Below are positions 36,426 through 47,278 of a DNA stretch of 64,000 nucleotides, piece after piece. The DNA comes from Cellulomonas sp. PhB143 (GTDB taxonomy: Bacteria; Actinomycetota; Actinomycetes; Actinomycetales; Cellulomonadaceae): assembly GCF_003752595.1 (NCBI RefSeq), contig NZ_RKIJ01000010.1, forward strand, positions 405,100 to 469,099, in the 5' to 3' direction. The position numbers and the translations under genes were made by a program. The notes under the pieces were generated by a model. It saw nothing but the letters and a program-made list of their open reading frames with translations, was not told the DNA's origin and searched no databases. Position 1 is the stretch's first letter, and the number at the start of each line of letters is the position of its first letter.

Positions 36426-37214
36426 TCAGCCCGCGCAGGACGGGGCGGCCGTGAACGCCGCCGTGTCGTCCAGCAGCGAGCGCAGCGTCGAGACCGGGAC
36501 GAGGAGGCTGCGTCCGTCGTCCGTCTTGGCGTAGACGACCCCGATGACTCGCCCGTCGTCGTCGAGCGCCGCGGACCCGGAGGAGCCGGGCTCGACGGAC
36601 GCGTCCGTGACGAGCACCTTGCCGAGCGTCGAGTACAGCGGGTCGTCCGTGGTCCCGACGACGGTCCCGCGGGTCACGGTGAGCTTGCCGCCCTCCGGGT
36701 AGCCGACGACCGTCACGTCGTCGCCCTCGGCGGGGTCGGCGTCGGCCAGCGTCGGTGACGAGGGGAGCGCCTCGCTCGTGCGGACCACCGCCAGGTCGGC
36801 GACCTTGGCGACCGAGGCCGAGGCGACCGCGACGTCGCGCCCGTCGGAGGTCGCGACCTGCAGGCTGCGGGAGTCCTCCACGACGTGCTTGTTGGTGACC
36901 AGCGTGTGCGCGTCGAGCGCGAAGCCCGAGCCGGTCGACAGGCCGTCGCACTGCACGTTGCGGATGCGCACCGCCATGCGGCGCACCGTCTCGGTCGCGC
37001 CGGTGCCCAGGTGCTGGGCCCCGTCCGGCGGCCGCTGCGACGCGAACGACGGGACGAGGTCCCCGGGGGAGGGGACGGCGTCCGGGAGGGCGGGCGCCGG
37101 CCCGCAGCCGGCGACGAGGGCGAGCACGACGGCGGTCGCCAGCCCCGCGAGGCCCGCGCGGCGACGCGGGCGGCGGCCCGGACGTGCCCGGCGCGCGTGC
37201 GGTCCGGTGCTCAT
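36426..37214 (-). CDS. Trypsin-like serine protease lipoprotein
   Basis: Extracytoplasmic protease, 262 aa. It has an Arg-rich N-terminus, a hydrophobic segment and the lipobox L-V-A-G-C37, so it is predicted to be anchored by lipidation. The chymotrypsin/HtrA-like fold has H110 in T-N-K-H-V-V-E-D, D140 in V-A-D-L-A-V-V and S212 in P-G-S-S-G-S-A. No PDZ domain follows the protease core. It is the last gene of a three-gene operon, coupled to the coiled-coil protein by an ATGA overlap. Its substrate is unknown. Confidence 0.88.
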   Translation of the reverse strand: MSTGPHARRARPGRRPRRRAGLAGLATAVVLALVAGCGPAPALPDAVPSPGDLVPSFASQRPPDGAQHLGTGATETVRRMAVRIRNVQCDGLSTGSGFALDAHTLVTNKHVVEDSRSLQVATSDGRDVAVASASVAKVADLAVVRTSEALPSSPTLADADPAEGDDVTVVGYPEGGKLTVTRGTVVGTTDDPLYSTLGKVLVTDASVEPGSSGSAALDDDGRVIGVVYAKTDDGRSLLVPVSTLRSLLDDTAAFTAAPSCAG

Positions 37215-37864
37215 CCGTCCAGCGCGTCCTGGAGCTGGTCGTTCGCCTTCTTGGCCGAGTCGCACAGCGCGTCGACGTCGTCCGAGTAGCGCGCCAGGTC
37301 CTTCGCGTCGTAGGAGGCGCGGTCGTCCAGGTAGCCGATCAGGCGGGACTGGCCGTCGACGCAGCGGTCGAGCGCGAGCGCCACCTTGCCGGCCGCTGCG
37401 GAGACCCGCTGCTGGTAGCCGAGGCCCTGTGCGGACGCGGCGTTGTCGTCGCCGAGCTGGGCCTTCTCGTCGGCGAGCTCGTCGATCCGGTCCTCGGCCT
37501 TCGTGAGCTGTTCCCGCGTCGCCGTGAGCTCGGCGGTCGCGCCGTCGAGGTCGGCACGCAGCCCGGAGACGTCCTGGCCCAGGCTGCGCGCGTCCGTCTC
37601 CCAGCCCTCGCTGGACGCCTGCCACCGGGTGGTCGCGACGTACAGGTACGTCCCGGCGGCGACGGTCAGCACGAGCAGCGCGGCGAGGACGACGGCGGCG
37701 CGGCGACCGCGCCGCGGCCGCCCGGCGGTCCGGGCGCCCTCCGCCGTGGCGGGGGGCTCGGGAGCGGAGGCAGGAACGGTGGTGGGCACCGCGCCGGCGC
37801 CCGCCGCAGCCTCGACGGGCCGCGGCGCGGGCGGCGGTCCGTCGGGGAGCGGCGCCTCGGTCAA
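37211..37864 (-). CDS. Membrane-anchored coiled-coil protein, unknown function
   Basis: A 217-aa protein with a Pro/Ala-rich cytoplasmic tail (about 1-50), a basic R-R-G-R-R patch, one membrane helix (about 58-78) and an extracytoplasmic coiled coil (about 88-140), then a C-terminal helical part with two Cys residues. No ATG or GTG is available near the upstream stop. TTG 37864 overlaps the DUF1844 stop (TTGA), so coupled translation from TTG is most likely. It shares its 3' end with the protease start (ATGA). I do not recognise a family. Confidence 0.72.
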   Translation of the reverse strand: MTEAPLPDGPPPAPRPVEAAAGAGAVPTTVPASAPEPPATAEGARTAGRPRRGRRAAVVLAALLVLTVAAGTYLYVATTRWQASSEGWETDARSLGQDVSGLRADLDGATAELTATREQLTKAEDRIDELADEKAQLGDDNAASAQGLGYQQRVSAAAGKVALALDRCVDGQSRLIGYLDDRASYDAKDLARYSDDVDALCDSAKKANDQLQDALDG

Positions 37865-38247
37865 CTGACGGCGCCCGTGAACTTCTCGCCGGGGCCCTCG
37901 CCGGGCGCGTCGGGGACGGCCGAGGCCTCGCGGAACGCCAGCTGCAGCGAGCGCAGACCGTCGCGCAGCGAGCGGGCGTGCTGGTTGCCGATGTCGGGCG
38001 CGCTGGCCGTGACCAGGGCCGCGAGCGCGGTGATGAGCTTGCGGGCCTCGTCGAGGTCCAGGTGCCCGGCGGCCTCGGAGTCCTCCGCGAGGCCGCACTT
38101 GACGGCCGCGGCGCTCATCAGGTGGACGGCGGCGGCGGTGATCACCTCGACGGCGGCGACGTCGGCGATGTCCCGGGCGGCAGCGCCCTCGCTGCCCCCG
38201 CCGCCGTGGCTGCTCGGGGTGTCCTGGCTCTGGTTCACGTCGGTCAT
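37861..38247 (-). CDS. DUF1844 domain-containing protein
   Basis: A 128-aa cytoplasmic protein. After a flexible Gly/Ser tail (about 1-24) comes the DUF1844 helical core: D-I-A-D-V-A-A-V-E-V-I-T-A-A-A-V-H-L-M-S-A-A-A-V-K-C-G-L and D-L-D-E-A-R-K-L-I-T-A-L-A. The family has no known function and in actinobacteria is typically encoded near infC. It is the first gene of the operon with the coiled-coil protein and the protease. Confidence 0.85.
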   Translation of the reverse strand: MTDVNQSQDTPSSHGGGGSEGAAARDIADVAAVEVITAAAVHLMSAAAVKCGLAEDSEAAGHLDLDEARKLITALAALVTASAPDIGNQHARSLRDGLRSLQLAFREASAVPDAPGEGPGEKFTGAVS

Positions 38248-38292
38248 GCGTCCATCATCCCAGAGCCGCGCGTGGCCGAGCGCCCCGAGGAC

Positions 38293-38335
38293 GACGGCGG
38301 CGGCCCGCACCACGAGGGTGCGGGCCGCCGCCGTC
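38293..38335 (-). terminator. Strong terminator of katA
   Basis: A perfect 18-bp inverted repeat, GACGGCGGCGGCCCGCAC (38293-38310) with its complement at 38318-38335, and a 7-nt loop. It begins 13 nt downstream of the katA stop. There is no U-tract, as is usual for GC-rich actinobacterial terminators. Confidence 0.8.
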
Positions 38336-38348
38336 GGTACCGCTCGGG

Positions 38349-39857
38349 TCAGACGCGCGCCGGCTCGGCGGAGGTGCCGGGCTCGCCGGCCTCCTGCGGC
38401 GCGTCGCCGGCCAGCTCGGCGCGGAGCTTGGCGCCCAGGTCGGCGTCGACGTTCGTCCAGTACGCGATCGCGCGCTCGCGGATCTCGTCGCTGCGCACCG
38501 CGCCGACGTGGCCCGTGATCTGCTCGAGGAGGCGAGCCTTCTCGCCGTCGTCGTACACGTCGCGGTACAGCGTCCCGGCCTGGCCGAAGTCGTCGTCCTG
38601 CGCGTGCAGCGTCGCCGCTGCCCGGACGAGCGCGCCGTCCGCCTCCCAGCCGGCCGACTCGGCCGCCCGCGCCGGGTCGGCGTGCGCGCCGCCGAGCGAG
38701 TTCGGTGCGTACACGGGCGTGCTCGCGGCGGCGAACCCGAGGCGCATGTTCCCGTCCTTGGCGTACGAGTGCCCGGCGTCCTGCGTCCGCGGCGCGTTCA
38801 CGGGCAGCTGGGCGTGGTTCGTGCCCACCCGGTACCGGTGCGCGTCGGCGTACGAGAAGATGCGCGCCAGCAGCATCTTGTCGGGGCTCGTGGCGATCCC
38901 GGGGACGAAGTTCGACGGCGCGAACGTCGCCTGCTCGATCTCGGCGAAGTAGTTCTCGGGATTGCGGTTCAGCTCCATCGTGCCGACCTCGACGAGCGGG
39001 TAGTCCGCGTGCGGCCAGACCTTCGTCAGGTCGAACGGGTTGAACCGGTAGCCCTTCGCGTCCTCGTACGGCATGACCTGGACGGACAGCTTCCAGCGCG
39101 GGTGGTTCCCGGCCTCGATGTGCTCGTGCAGGTCGCGGATGTGGTGGTCGGCGTCCGAGCCGGCCAGCTGCGACGCCTCGTCGCCGGTCAGGTGGTGCAC
39201 GCCCTGCTCGGAGTGGAAGTGGTACTTGACCCAGAACCGCTCCCCGGCGGCGTTGATCCACTGGTAGGTGTGCGATCCGTACCCGTTCATCTCCCGCCAC
39301 GAGCGGGGCAGCCCGCGGTCGCCCATCAGCCACGTGACCTGGTGCGCCGACTCGGGCGAGAGGGTCCAGAAGTCCCACTGCATGTCGTTGTCGCGCAGGT
39401 TGGAGCCGGGCAGACGCTTCTGGGAGCGGATGAAGTCCGGGAACTTGATGCCGTCCCGGATGAAGAAGACGGGCGTGTTGTTCCCGACGAGGTCGTAGTT
39501 GCCCTCGGACGTGTAGAACTTCAGCGCGAAGCCGCGGGGGTCGCGCCACGTGTCGGGGGAGCCGTGCTCGCCGGCGACGGAGGAGAAGCGGGCGAGCATC
39601 TCGGTCTCGGCCCCCGGCTGGAAGACGGCGGCGCGCGTGTACGCGGACACGTCGCCGGTGACGGTGAAGGTGCCGAAGGCGCCGCCGCCCTTGGCGTGCA
39701 CCACCCGCTCCGGCACGCGCTCACGGTTGAACTGCGCGAGCTTCTCGACGAGGTAGTGGTCGTGCAGGACGATCGGGCCGTCGGCGCCGACGCTCTGCGC
39801 GTGCGCGTCGGAGGCGACCGGCGCACCGGCGTTGGTCGTGGTGAAAGGGGTGGTCAT
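38349..39857 (-). CDS. katA: Monofunctional heme catalase KatA
   Basis: Decomposes H2O2 to water and oxygen. It is 502 aa, a clade 3 small-subunit length. Family parts include [12 protein letters not shown] with the distal His, [35 protein letters not shown], and the proximal tyrosine in [20 protein letters not shown] precedes the ATG. It lies 66 bp downstream of a Fur-family regulator on the same strand, the usual peroxide-response pairing. Confidence 0.96.
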   Translation of the reverse strand: MTTPFTTTNAGAPVASDAHAQSVGADGPIVLHDHYLVEKLAQFNRERVPERVVHAKGGGAFGTFTVTGDVSAYTRAAVFQPGAETEMLARFSSVAGEHGSPDTWRDPRGFALKFYTSEGNYDLVGNNTPVFFIRDGIKFPDFIRSQKRLPGSNLRDNDMQWDFWTLSPESAHQVTWLMGDRGLPRSWREMNGYGSHTYQWINAAGERFWVKYHFHSEQGVHHLTGDEASQLAGSDADHHIRDLHEHIEAGNHPRWKLSVQVMPYEDAKGYRFNPFDLTKVWPHADYPLVEVGTMELNRNPENYFAEIEQATFAPSNFVPGIATSPDKMLLARIFSYADAHRYRVGTNHAQLPVNAPRTQDAGHSYAKDGNMRLGFAAASTPVYAPNSLGGAHADPARAAESAGWEADGALVRAAATLHAQDDDFGQAGTLYRDVYDDGEKARLLEQITGHVGAVRSDEIRERAIAYWTNVDADLGAKLRAELAGDAPQEAGEPGTSAEPARV

Positions 39858-39923
39858 GGTGCTCCTTCGGTTCGGGGCTGTCGGACGGTGTGGCTGTCGG
39901 GAGGGTCGGGGCGGCGGCGGACG

Positions 39924-40373
39924 TCAGCGGGCCGCGCACGCGCGGCAGTGGCCCCAGTAGAGGACCTCCGCCTCGTCGACGACGAAGCCGTCGGTGTCGC
40001 CGGGGACGAGCCGGGGGACCAGGCACGGTGCGGCGCCGACGGCGCAGTCCACGTCCTGGACGACGCCGCAGGAGCGGCACACGAGGTGGTGGTGGTTGTC
40101 GCCGACGCGGAGCTCGTAGCGGGCGGGGTGGCCCGCCGGCTCGATGCGGTGGACGAGCCCGTGGTCGGCGAGCACGCGCAGCACGTCGTACACCGCCTGG
40201 ACCGAGACGCTGCCGATGGCTGCGCGCACGGCGCGGACCACGGTGTCGGTGTCGGCGTGCGGGGCGGCGCCGAGGGCGTCGAGGACGGCGAGGCGGGCGG
40301 CCGTGACGCGCAGGCCCCGGGCGCGCAGCGCGTCCGCCCCGCTCTCCTGCCCGGCCCGCGTCGTCGTGTCCAT
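39924..40373 (-). CDS. Fur-family peroxide/iron regulator
   Basis: A 149-aa winged-helix repressor of the FurA/CatR/PerR kind. It has [13 protein letters not shown] in the DNA-binding domain, [11 protein letters not shown] as recognition helix, metal-site histidines H-H-H-L-V-C, and two structural-zinc CxxC pairs (C99/C102 and C143/C146). Co-orientation with katA suggests it represses the catalase operon and itself until peroxide oxidises the metal site. ATG 40373 was preferred over longer in-frame starts that run into the infC leader. Confidence 0.9.
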   Translation of the reverse strand: MDTTTRAGQESGADALRARGLRVTAARLAVLDALGAAPHADTDTVVRAVRAAIGSVSVQAVYDVLRVLADHGLVHRIEPAGHPARYELRVGDNHHHLVCRSCGVVQDVDCAVGAAPCLVPRLVPGDTDGFVVDEAEVLYWGHCRACAAR

Positions 40374-40484
40374 GCCGACACCCAAGCACAGTTTCTGGAA
40401 TCGTTCCAACGTCGGATCGACTCCATCCGCACGGCGTGGCCCGCCCCGGTCTGGCACTCGCTCCGGCCCGCGGGCGGGCCGTGC
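40374..40484. promoter_or_regulatory. fur/infC divergent promoter region
   Basis: This region contains the palindrome TGGAA-TCG-TTCCA (40396-40408), 23 bp upstream of the fur start and a good candidate operator for the Fur-family protein. A second inverted repeat CGGCCCGC-GG-GCGGGCCG (40464-40481) abuts the infC -10. No coding sequence was found between 40374 and 40744. Confidence 0.5.
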
Positions 40485-40490
40485 TAGAAT
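40485..40490 (+). promoter_or_regulatory. infC promoter -10 (extended)
   Basis: TAGAAT preceded by TGC, i.e. an extended -10 (TGNTANNNT). No good -35 was found. Confidence 0.6.
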
Positions 40491-40744
40491 TGATGCTGAC
40501 CAACCCGAGGAGCATGTGCTCGGGTGTGCAAGTGGATCCGTCCCACCTAGGTCTCGACCGCCGGTTCGTCCGCGACAGAGGCCGGGTTCCGTCACCGGCG
40601 CGACACCCGTCACGGGTGGTCGCGCCGCGTCGTGCATCGCGTCGATGCACGACGACGCGACGTCGTCGGGCCTCCATCTGCACTCAGGGATGGGGGCCTT
40701 CTCTCGTTCCTGGTGGTCCACCGACGACTTCCTAGGAGCATCAC
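40491..40744 (+). ncRNA. Structured infC leader RNA
   Basis: About 250 nt of untranslated leader with several hairpins: CCCGAG/CTCGGG near 40510-40530; a perfect 9-bp stem GTCGTGCAT (40629-40637) with ATGCACGAC (40645-40653); and a 10-bp stem with one G-U pair (40669-40678 with 40689-40698) followed by a pyrimidine-rich TTCTCTCGTTCC. Leaders of infC-rpmI-rplT are autoregulated by L20 or IF3 in other bacteria. This one may be an attenuator, but the mechanism is inferred. Confidence 0.55.
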
Positions 40745-41812
40745 ATCAGCGAGCCTCGTATCAACGATCGGATCCGTGTCCCCGAGGTCCGACTCATCGG
40801 TCCCGGCGGGGAGCAGGTCGGCGTCGTCCGCACCGAGGTGGCCCTGAGCCTTGCCCAGGACGCCGACCTCGACCTCGTCGAGGTCGCCCCGGACGCACGC
40901 CCGCCCGTCTGCAAGCTCATGGACTACGGCAAGTTCAAGTACGAGTCGGACATGAAGGCGCGCGAGGCGCGGCGCAACCAGTCGAACACGATCCTCAAGG
41001 AGATCCGTTTCCGGCTGAAGATCGACCCGCACGACTACGAGACCAAGAAGGGTCACGTCGTCCGCTTCCTCACGGCCGGTGACAAGGTCAAGGTCATGAT
41101 CATGTTCCGTGGCCGCGAGCAGTCGCGCCCGGAGATGGGCGTGCGTCTCCTGCAGCGCCTCGCCGAGGACGTCCAGGAGCTCGCGTTCGTCGAGAGCATG
41201 CCGAAGCAGGACGGGCGCAACATGACCATGGTGCTCGGCCCGGTCAAGAAGAAGGCCGAGGCCAAGGGCGAGCAGCGCAAGAAGCAGGACGCCGAGGAGC
41301 CGGAGGCCCCGAGCAGCGTCGTGCGCGGGTCCCGTCGCGACAAGGAGGCGGCCGCCCGTGCCGCCCAGGCCGCCGAGCGTGCCGCGCAGGTCGAGGACGA
41401 GGCACCCGAGGTCGAGGAGCCGGCCGTGGAGGCCCCGTCGTTCGCCGACCAGGTCGAGGCCGCGCAGACCTCGGTCCCGAGGCCCGCCCCGCGCGCCGCC
41501 GCCCCCGCGCCGGAGCGTCCGGCACCGGCACGGTCGTCCGCGCCCCGCTCGTCCGCGCCCCGCTCGTCGGCTCCGCGCCCGGCGTCGTCGCGCCCGGCGG
41601 AGACCCGGCCGGCAGCGTCTCGTCCGGCGGAGTCCCGTCCGGCGGCGCCCGGCGCCACGGAGCAGGCCGCCGCACCGTCGGGCGCGCCTGCGACGTCGAC
41701 CCCCACCCCTGCCGCGGCGCCCCGGCCCGCGGCGAGGCCCAAGCCCGTCCCGGCCCCCCGGCCGTCGGCGCGGCCGGCACCCCGTCCGGCCCCCAAGGGC
41801 ACGACGAACTGA
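40745..41812 (+). CDS. infC: Translation initiation factor IF-3 (ATC start, long C-terminal tail)
   Basis: IF3 binds the 30S subunit and rejects non-canonical start codons. The protein opens [11 protein letters not shown], the usual IF3 N-terminus, and the only start in frame after the stop codon TAG at 40733-40735 is ATC at 40745, with AGGAG 6 nt upstream. An AUU/AUC start is the known basis of IF3 autoregulation in other bacteria. The core ends near residue 170 (V-L-G-P-V-K-K-K). Residues 171-355 are an Ala/Pro/Glu/Arg-rich extension, so the protein is almost twice the usual 180-200 aa. Confidence 0.93.
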   Translation: MSEPRINDRIRVPEVRLIGPGGEQVGVVRTEVALSLAQDADLDLVEVAPDARPPVCKLMDYGKFKYESDMKAREARRNQSNTILKEIRFRLKIDPHDYETKKGHVVRFLTAGDKVKVMIMFRGREQSRPEMGVRLLQRLAEDVQELAFVESMPKQDGRNMTMVLGPVKKKAEAKGEQRKKQDAEEPEAPSSVVRGSRRDKEAAARAAQAAERAAQVEDEAPEVEEPAVEAPSFADQVEAAQTSVPRPAPRAAAPAPERPAPARSSAPRSSAPRSSAPRPASSRPAETRPAASRPAESRPAAPGATEQAAAPSGAPATSTPTPAAAPRPAARPKPVPAPRPSARPAPRPAPKGTTN

Positions 41813-41903
41813 CCACCTGACGACCGGGCCGAGCCCACCGGCCCCGGCCCGAACCGCCGGTCCCGCTCGCGGGACCGGCCAGACACAAGGAGAGACGGCA
41901 GCC

Positions 41904-42098
41904 ATGCCGAAGAACAAGACCCACTCGGGCGCCAAGAAGCGCTTCCGCGTCACCGGCAGCGGCAAGATCATGCGCGAGCAGGCCGGCAAGCGCCACCTGC
42001 TCGAGCACAAGCCGAGCTCGAAGACGCGGCGCCTGTCGGCGGACCTCGTCGTCGCCCCCGCGGACACCAAGAAGATCAAGAAGCTTCTCGGCAAGTGA
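41904..42098 (+). CDS. rpmI: Ribosomal protein bL35
   Basis: A 64-aa basic large-subunit protein. It begins [14 protein letters not shown] and has G-K-R-H-L-L-E-H-K and a C-terminal K-K-L-L lysine cluster, all typical of L35. AAGGAGAG precedes the ATG. It is co-transcribed with infC and rplT. Confidence 0.97.
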   Translation: MPKNKTHSGAKKRFRVTGSGKIMREQAGKRHLLEHKPSSKTRRLSADLVVAPADTKKIKKLLGK

Positions 42099-42174
42099 CC
42101 GTCCGGCGCCTCACGCCCTGTCGTGAGCGCCGTCGCCTCCACTTCCTGACCCGAACTACTGCAAGGAGCATCAC

Positions 42175-42561
42175 GTGGCACGCGTGAAGCGGGCGGTCAA
42201 CGCCCAGAAGAAGCGTCGTACGACCCTCGAGCGCGCGGCGGGCTACCGCGGCCAGCGCTCGCGCCTCTACCGGAAGGCGAAGGAGCAGGTCACCCACTCC
42301 CTCGTCTACTCCTACCGCGACCGCAAGGCCCGCAAGGGAGACTTCCGCAAGCTGTGGATCCAGCGGATCAACGCGGCGTCGCGCGCCCAGGGCCTGACGT
42401 ACAACCGTCTGATCCAGGGCCTCAAGGCCGCCGAGGTGACGGTCGACCGCCGCGTCCTCGCCGACCTCGCCGTCAACGACGTCGTCGCGTTCAACGCGCT
42501 CGTCGCGGTCGCGAAGAAGGCGCTGCCCGAGGACGTCAACGCGCCCCGGGCCGCGGCCTGA
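42175..42561 (+). CDS. rplT: Ribosomal protein bL20
   Basis: A 128-aa large-subunit assembly protein that binds 23S rRNA. It opens [10 protein letters not shown] and has [18 protein letters not shown] and [11 protein letters not shown]. Start GTG 42175 follows AAGGAG. In other bacteria L20 represses its own operon by binding the infC or rpmI leader; the structured leader at 40491 could serve that role here. Confidence 0.97.
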   Translation: MARVKRAVNAQKKRRTTLERAAGYRGQRSRLYRKAKEQVTHSLVYSYRDRKARKGDFRKLWIQRINAASRAQGLTYNRLIQGLKAAEVTVDRRVLADLAVNDVVAFNALVAVAKKALPEDVNAPRAAA

Positions 42562-42593
42562 CCGCACCACGGACGACACCGGACGCCCGGACC

Positions 42594-43484
42594 GTGCCCC
42601 CCACGCCCGACCCTCGGGCGGGCGGACCTGCCGAACCCACGCTGACCAACGAGCGCAGCGAGCGGGTGAGGGCGGTCCGGGCACTGTCCGGGCGTTCGGC
42701 GCGCCGGCGCCACGGGCAGTACCTGGTCGAGGGTCCGCAGGCGGTCCGGGAGCTGGTGCGCCACGCGCCCGGTGACGTCCGCGACCTCTACCTGACCCCC
42801 GGGACGCACGCGCGGTACGACGAGATCGTGACCGCCGCGCGGGCGGCCCGCCTGCGCGTCCACGTCGCGTCCGACGACGTCCTGGCCGCGATGAGCGCGG
42901 ACGCGCAGGGCGTGCTCGCCGTCGCGGTGCCCGGCGGCGCCCGGCTCGCGTCGCTGCTCGCCGCCGGGCCGCGGCTGGTCGCCGTGCTCGCGACCGTGCG
43001 CGACCCCGGCAACGCCGGCACCGTGGTCCGCGCCTCGGACGCGGCCGGCGCCGACGGCGTCGTGCTCGCGGGCGAGAGCGTCGACCTGCACAACCCGAAG
43101 GTCGTCCGGTCCACCGCCGGGTCGCTCTACCACCTCCCGGTGGTGACGGGCGTCGCGGTCGCCGAGGCCGTGGCCGGGCTGCGCGCCGCGGGGCTCCTCG
43201 TGCTGGCCGCCGACGGCCGCGGCGAGCACGACCTGGACGACCTGCTCGACGTCGCCGGCCCCGACGCACGCGAGCACAGCGCCGGGCGGGGAGGGCTGCC
43301 GGACCTGGCGCGGCCCACCGCGTGGCTGTTCGGGAACGAGGCGTGGGGGCTGCGCGAGGAGGACGTCGCGCTGGCCGACGCCGTCGTGCGCGTCCCCGTG
43401 CGGGGTCTGGCAGAGTCTCTGAACCTGGCGACCGCCGCGACCGTGTGCCTGTACGCCTCGAGCCGCGCCCAGCGCCGACCGTAG
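42594..43484 (+). CDS. SpoU-family (TrmH/RlmB-like) rRNA 2'-O-methyltransferase
   Basis: SAM-dependent trefoil-knot (SPOUT) methyltransferase, 296 aa. It has an N-terminal RNA-binding part (R-R-R-H-G-Q-Y-L-V-E-G-P-Q-A-V-R-E), then motif 1 R-D-P-G-N-A-G-T-V-V-R, motif 2 N-P-K-V-V-R-S-T-A-G-S, and motif 3 L-F-G-N-E-A-W-G-L with S-L-N-L-A-T-A-A-T. The modified rRNA position is unknown. GTG 42594 is the first in-frame start after rplT and has no clear Shine-Dalgarno, so the start is uncertain. It lies in its usual actinobacterial place between rplT and pheS. Confidence 0.88.
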   Translation: MPPTPDPRAGGPAEPTLTNERSERVRAVRALSGRSARRRHGQYLVEGPQAVRELVRHAPGDVRDLYLTPGTHARYDEIVTAARAARLRVHVASDDVLAAMSADAQGVLAVAVPGGARLASLLAAGPRLVAVLATVRDPGNAGTVVRASDAAGADGVVLAGESVDLHNPKVVRSTAGSLYHLPVVTGVAVAEAVAGLRAAGLLVLAADGRGEHDLDDLLDVAGPDAREHSAGRGGLPDLARPTAWLFGNEAWGLREEDVALADAVVRVPVRGLAESLNLATAATVCLYASSRAQRRP

Positions 43485-44647
<1,163 letters not shown>

Positions 44648-44648
<1 letters not shown>

Positions 44649-47278
44649 TGCCGCACGTCGTCCTGGACTGGCTCGCCGAGCACGTCGAGCTGCCCGCGGG
44701 CCTGACGGCCGAGCAGCTCGCGGCCGACCTGGTGCGCGTGGGCCTCGAGGAGGAGCAGGTGCACGCCGCGGCGGTCACCGGCCCCCTCGTGGTGGGCCGC
44801 GTGCTCGAGCTGGTCGCCGAGCCGCAGAAGAACGGAAAGACGATCAACTGGTGCCAGGTCGACGTCGGGGCGCACAACCTGCCCTCCGACGACGGCTCGG
44901 GGGCGCCCGGCACCCCGCGGGGGATCGTCTGCGGCGCACACAACTTCGGCGTCGGTGACCTCGTCGTCGTCGCCCTGCCCGGGACCGTCCTGCCCGGGCC
45001 CTTCGCGATCGCGGCCCGCAAGACGTACGGGCACGTCTCCGACGGCATGATCTGCTCGACGACGGAGCTGGGCCTGGGCGAGGAGTCCGACGGCATCGTC
45101 GTGCTCGGCCGCGACCTGCTTGCCGGCGAGGCGGACGACGTCGTCCCGGGCCAGGACGCCGTCGCGCTCCTGGGGCTCGGCGACGAGACGCTCGAGATCA
45201 ACGTGACCCCCGACCGCGGGTACTGCTTCTCCTACCGCGGGGTCGCTCGCGAGTACGCGCACTCGACCGGCGCGCGCTTCAGCGACCGCGGGCTGGCGGC
45301 GGCCGAGGGAGCCGAGCCTGCCGACGGCGTGCGCGTCCCCGGCGCGACGCCCGACGGGTTCCCGGTGACGGTGCACGACGACGCGCCGGTGCGCGGCGTC
45401 GTCGGGTGCGACCGCTTCGTCACGCGCGTGGTGCGCGGGATCGACCCGGCCGCTGCGTCGCCGGCGTGGATGCAGCGCCGGCTGACGCAGGCCGGGATGC
45501 GGCCGCTGTCGCTGACCGTCGACGTCACCAACTACGTGATGCTCGACCTCGGCCAGCCCCTGCACGCCTACGACCTGGCGCGCGTGGCCGAGCCCGTGGT
45601 CGTGCGCCGCGCCCGGCCGGGGGAGCGACTGACGACGCTCGACGGGGTGGACCGCACCCTGGACGCCGAGGACCTGCTGATCACCGACTCGCCGGACACG
45701 CCCGACGCGCCCGACGCCGCGGACGGCTCACGGATCCTCGGCCTCGCCGGGGTGATGGGTGGCGCGTCGAGCGAGGTCACGGCCACCACGACGGACGTCC
45801 TCGTGGAGGCCGCCCACTTCGACCCGGTGACCGTCGCGCGCACCGCGCGGCGGCACAAGCTGCCCAGCGAGGCCGCGAAGCGCTTCGAGCGGGGTGTCGA
45901 CCCGCGCCTGCCCGGCGTCGCCGCGCAGCGGGTCGTGGACCTGCTCGTGGAGCTGGGCGGGGGCACGGCGGACGATGCGGTCTCCGACCTGGACCGCGTG
46001 CCGGCGCCCGAGCCGATCCTCCTGCGCGTCGGGGAGGCCGAGCGCCTCGTCGGCGTCGCGTACCCGGAGGCGCGCGTGCGCGAGCTCCTCGAGACCGTCG
46101 GGTGCACGGTGGCGGACACGCCGGCGATCGGCGTGGTCAGCGTCCTGCCGCCGTCGTGGCGCCCCGACCTGACCGGGCCGGCCGAGCTCGTCGAGGAGAT
46201 CGCCCGCCTCGACGGGTACGACGCGATCCCCTCCACCCTGCCGCCCGCCCCCGCCGGGCGCGGTCTGACGCGCGCGCAGCGGCTGCGCCGCTCGGTGGCG
46301 CGCGGCCTCGCCGAGGCCGGGTTCGTCCAGACGCTGTCCTACCCGTTCGTCGACCCGGCCCAGCACGACGCGCTGGGGCTGCCCGCGGACGACGTGCGGC
46401 GGCACGCCCTGCGGCTCGCGAACCCGCTCGCGGCCGACCGCCCCGAGATGCGCACCGACCTGCTCACGACCGTGCTCGACACCGTGCGCCGCAACGTGGG
46501 CCGCGGCACCGAGGACGTCGCGGTCTTCGAGATCGGGCTGGTCACGCTCCCGGCCCCCGGGGCGCCCGCGGCGCCGCAGCTCCCGGGCGCGCAGCGTCCG
46601 TCGGACGACGACCTCGCCCGGCTGGCCGCCGCGGTCCCGGACCAGCCCCGGCGCGTCGCCGGCGTGGCCACCGGGCGGCGCGAGCCCCGCGGCTGGTGGG
46701 GCCCCGGGAGGGGCGCCGACTGGAGTGACGCGCTGGCCGCGGCCCGGCTCGTCGCGGACCGCGTCGGCGTCGAGGTCGTGGTCCGTGCGGACGCGCAGCA
46801 CGCCCCGTGGCACCCCGGACGCTGCGCCCGGCTGTCCCTCGCCGACGGGACCCTCGTCGGCCACGCGGGAGAGCTGCACCCCAAGGTGCTCGAGACCCTC
46901 GGCCTGCCTGCGCGGTCGGTCGCGTTCGAGGTCGACCTCGACGTGCTGCTCGGTGCGGTGCCCGACGAGGCGTTCATGGCCTCCGAGGTCTCCACGTTCC
47001 CGCACGCCAAGGAGGACCTCGCGCTCGTGGTCGACGCGGACGTGCCGGCGCAGTCCGTGCGCGACGCGCTCGTCGCGGGTGCCGGCGACCTGCTCGAGGA
47101 CGTGCGGCTCTTCGACGTGTTCACCGGCGAGCAGGTGGGCGAGGGGAAGAAGTCGCTCGCGTTCGCGCTGCGTCTGCGTGGTGCGGACCGGACCCTGACG
47201 GCCGAGGACGTCGTGCGGGTGCGCGACGCCGCGGTCGCGGCAGCCGCCGAGCGCACGGGCGCCACGCTGCGCGCATGA
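44648..47278 (+). CDS. pheT: Phenylalanyl-tRNA synthetase beta subunit
   Basis: An 876-aa subunit that carries editing and tRNA recognition. It has an N-terminal EMAP-like OB domain (about 40-160), the B3/B4 editing region with E-I-N-V-T-P-D-R-G-Y-C-F-S and D-V-T-N-Y-V-M-L-D-L-G-Q-P-L-H-A-Y-D, a B5 domain, a degenerate catalytic-like domain, and the C-terminal anticodon-binding ferredoxin domain ending near S-L-A-F-A-L-R-L-R-G. It overlaps pheS and the downstream SDR gene. Confidence 0.96.

Noticed and set aside
40374..40721. Longer Fur start reaching to 40721
   Set aside because: The extension would cover the infC promoter and leader on the opposite strand and has no Fur similarity.
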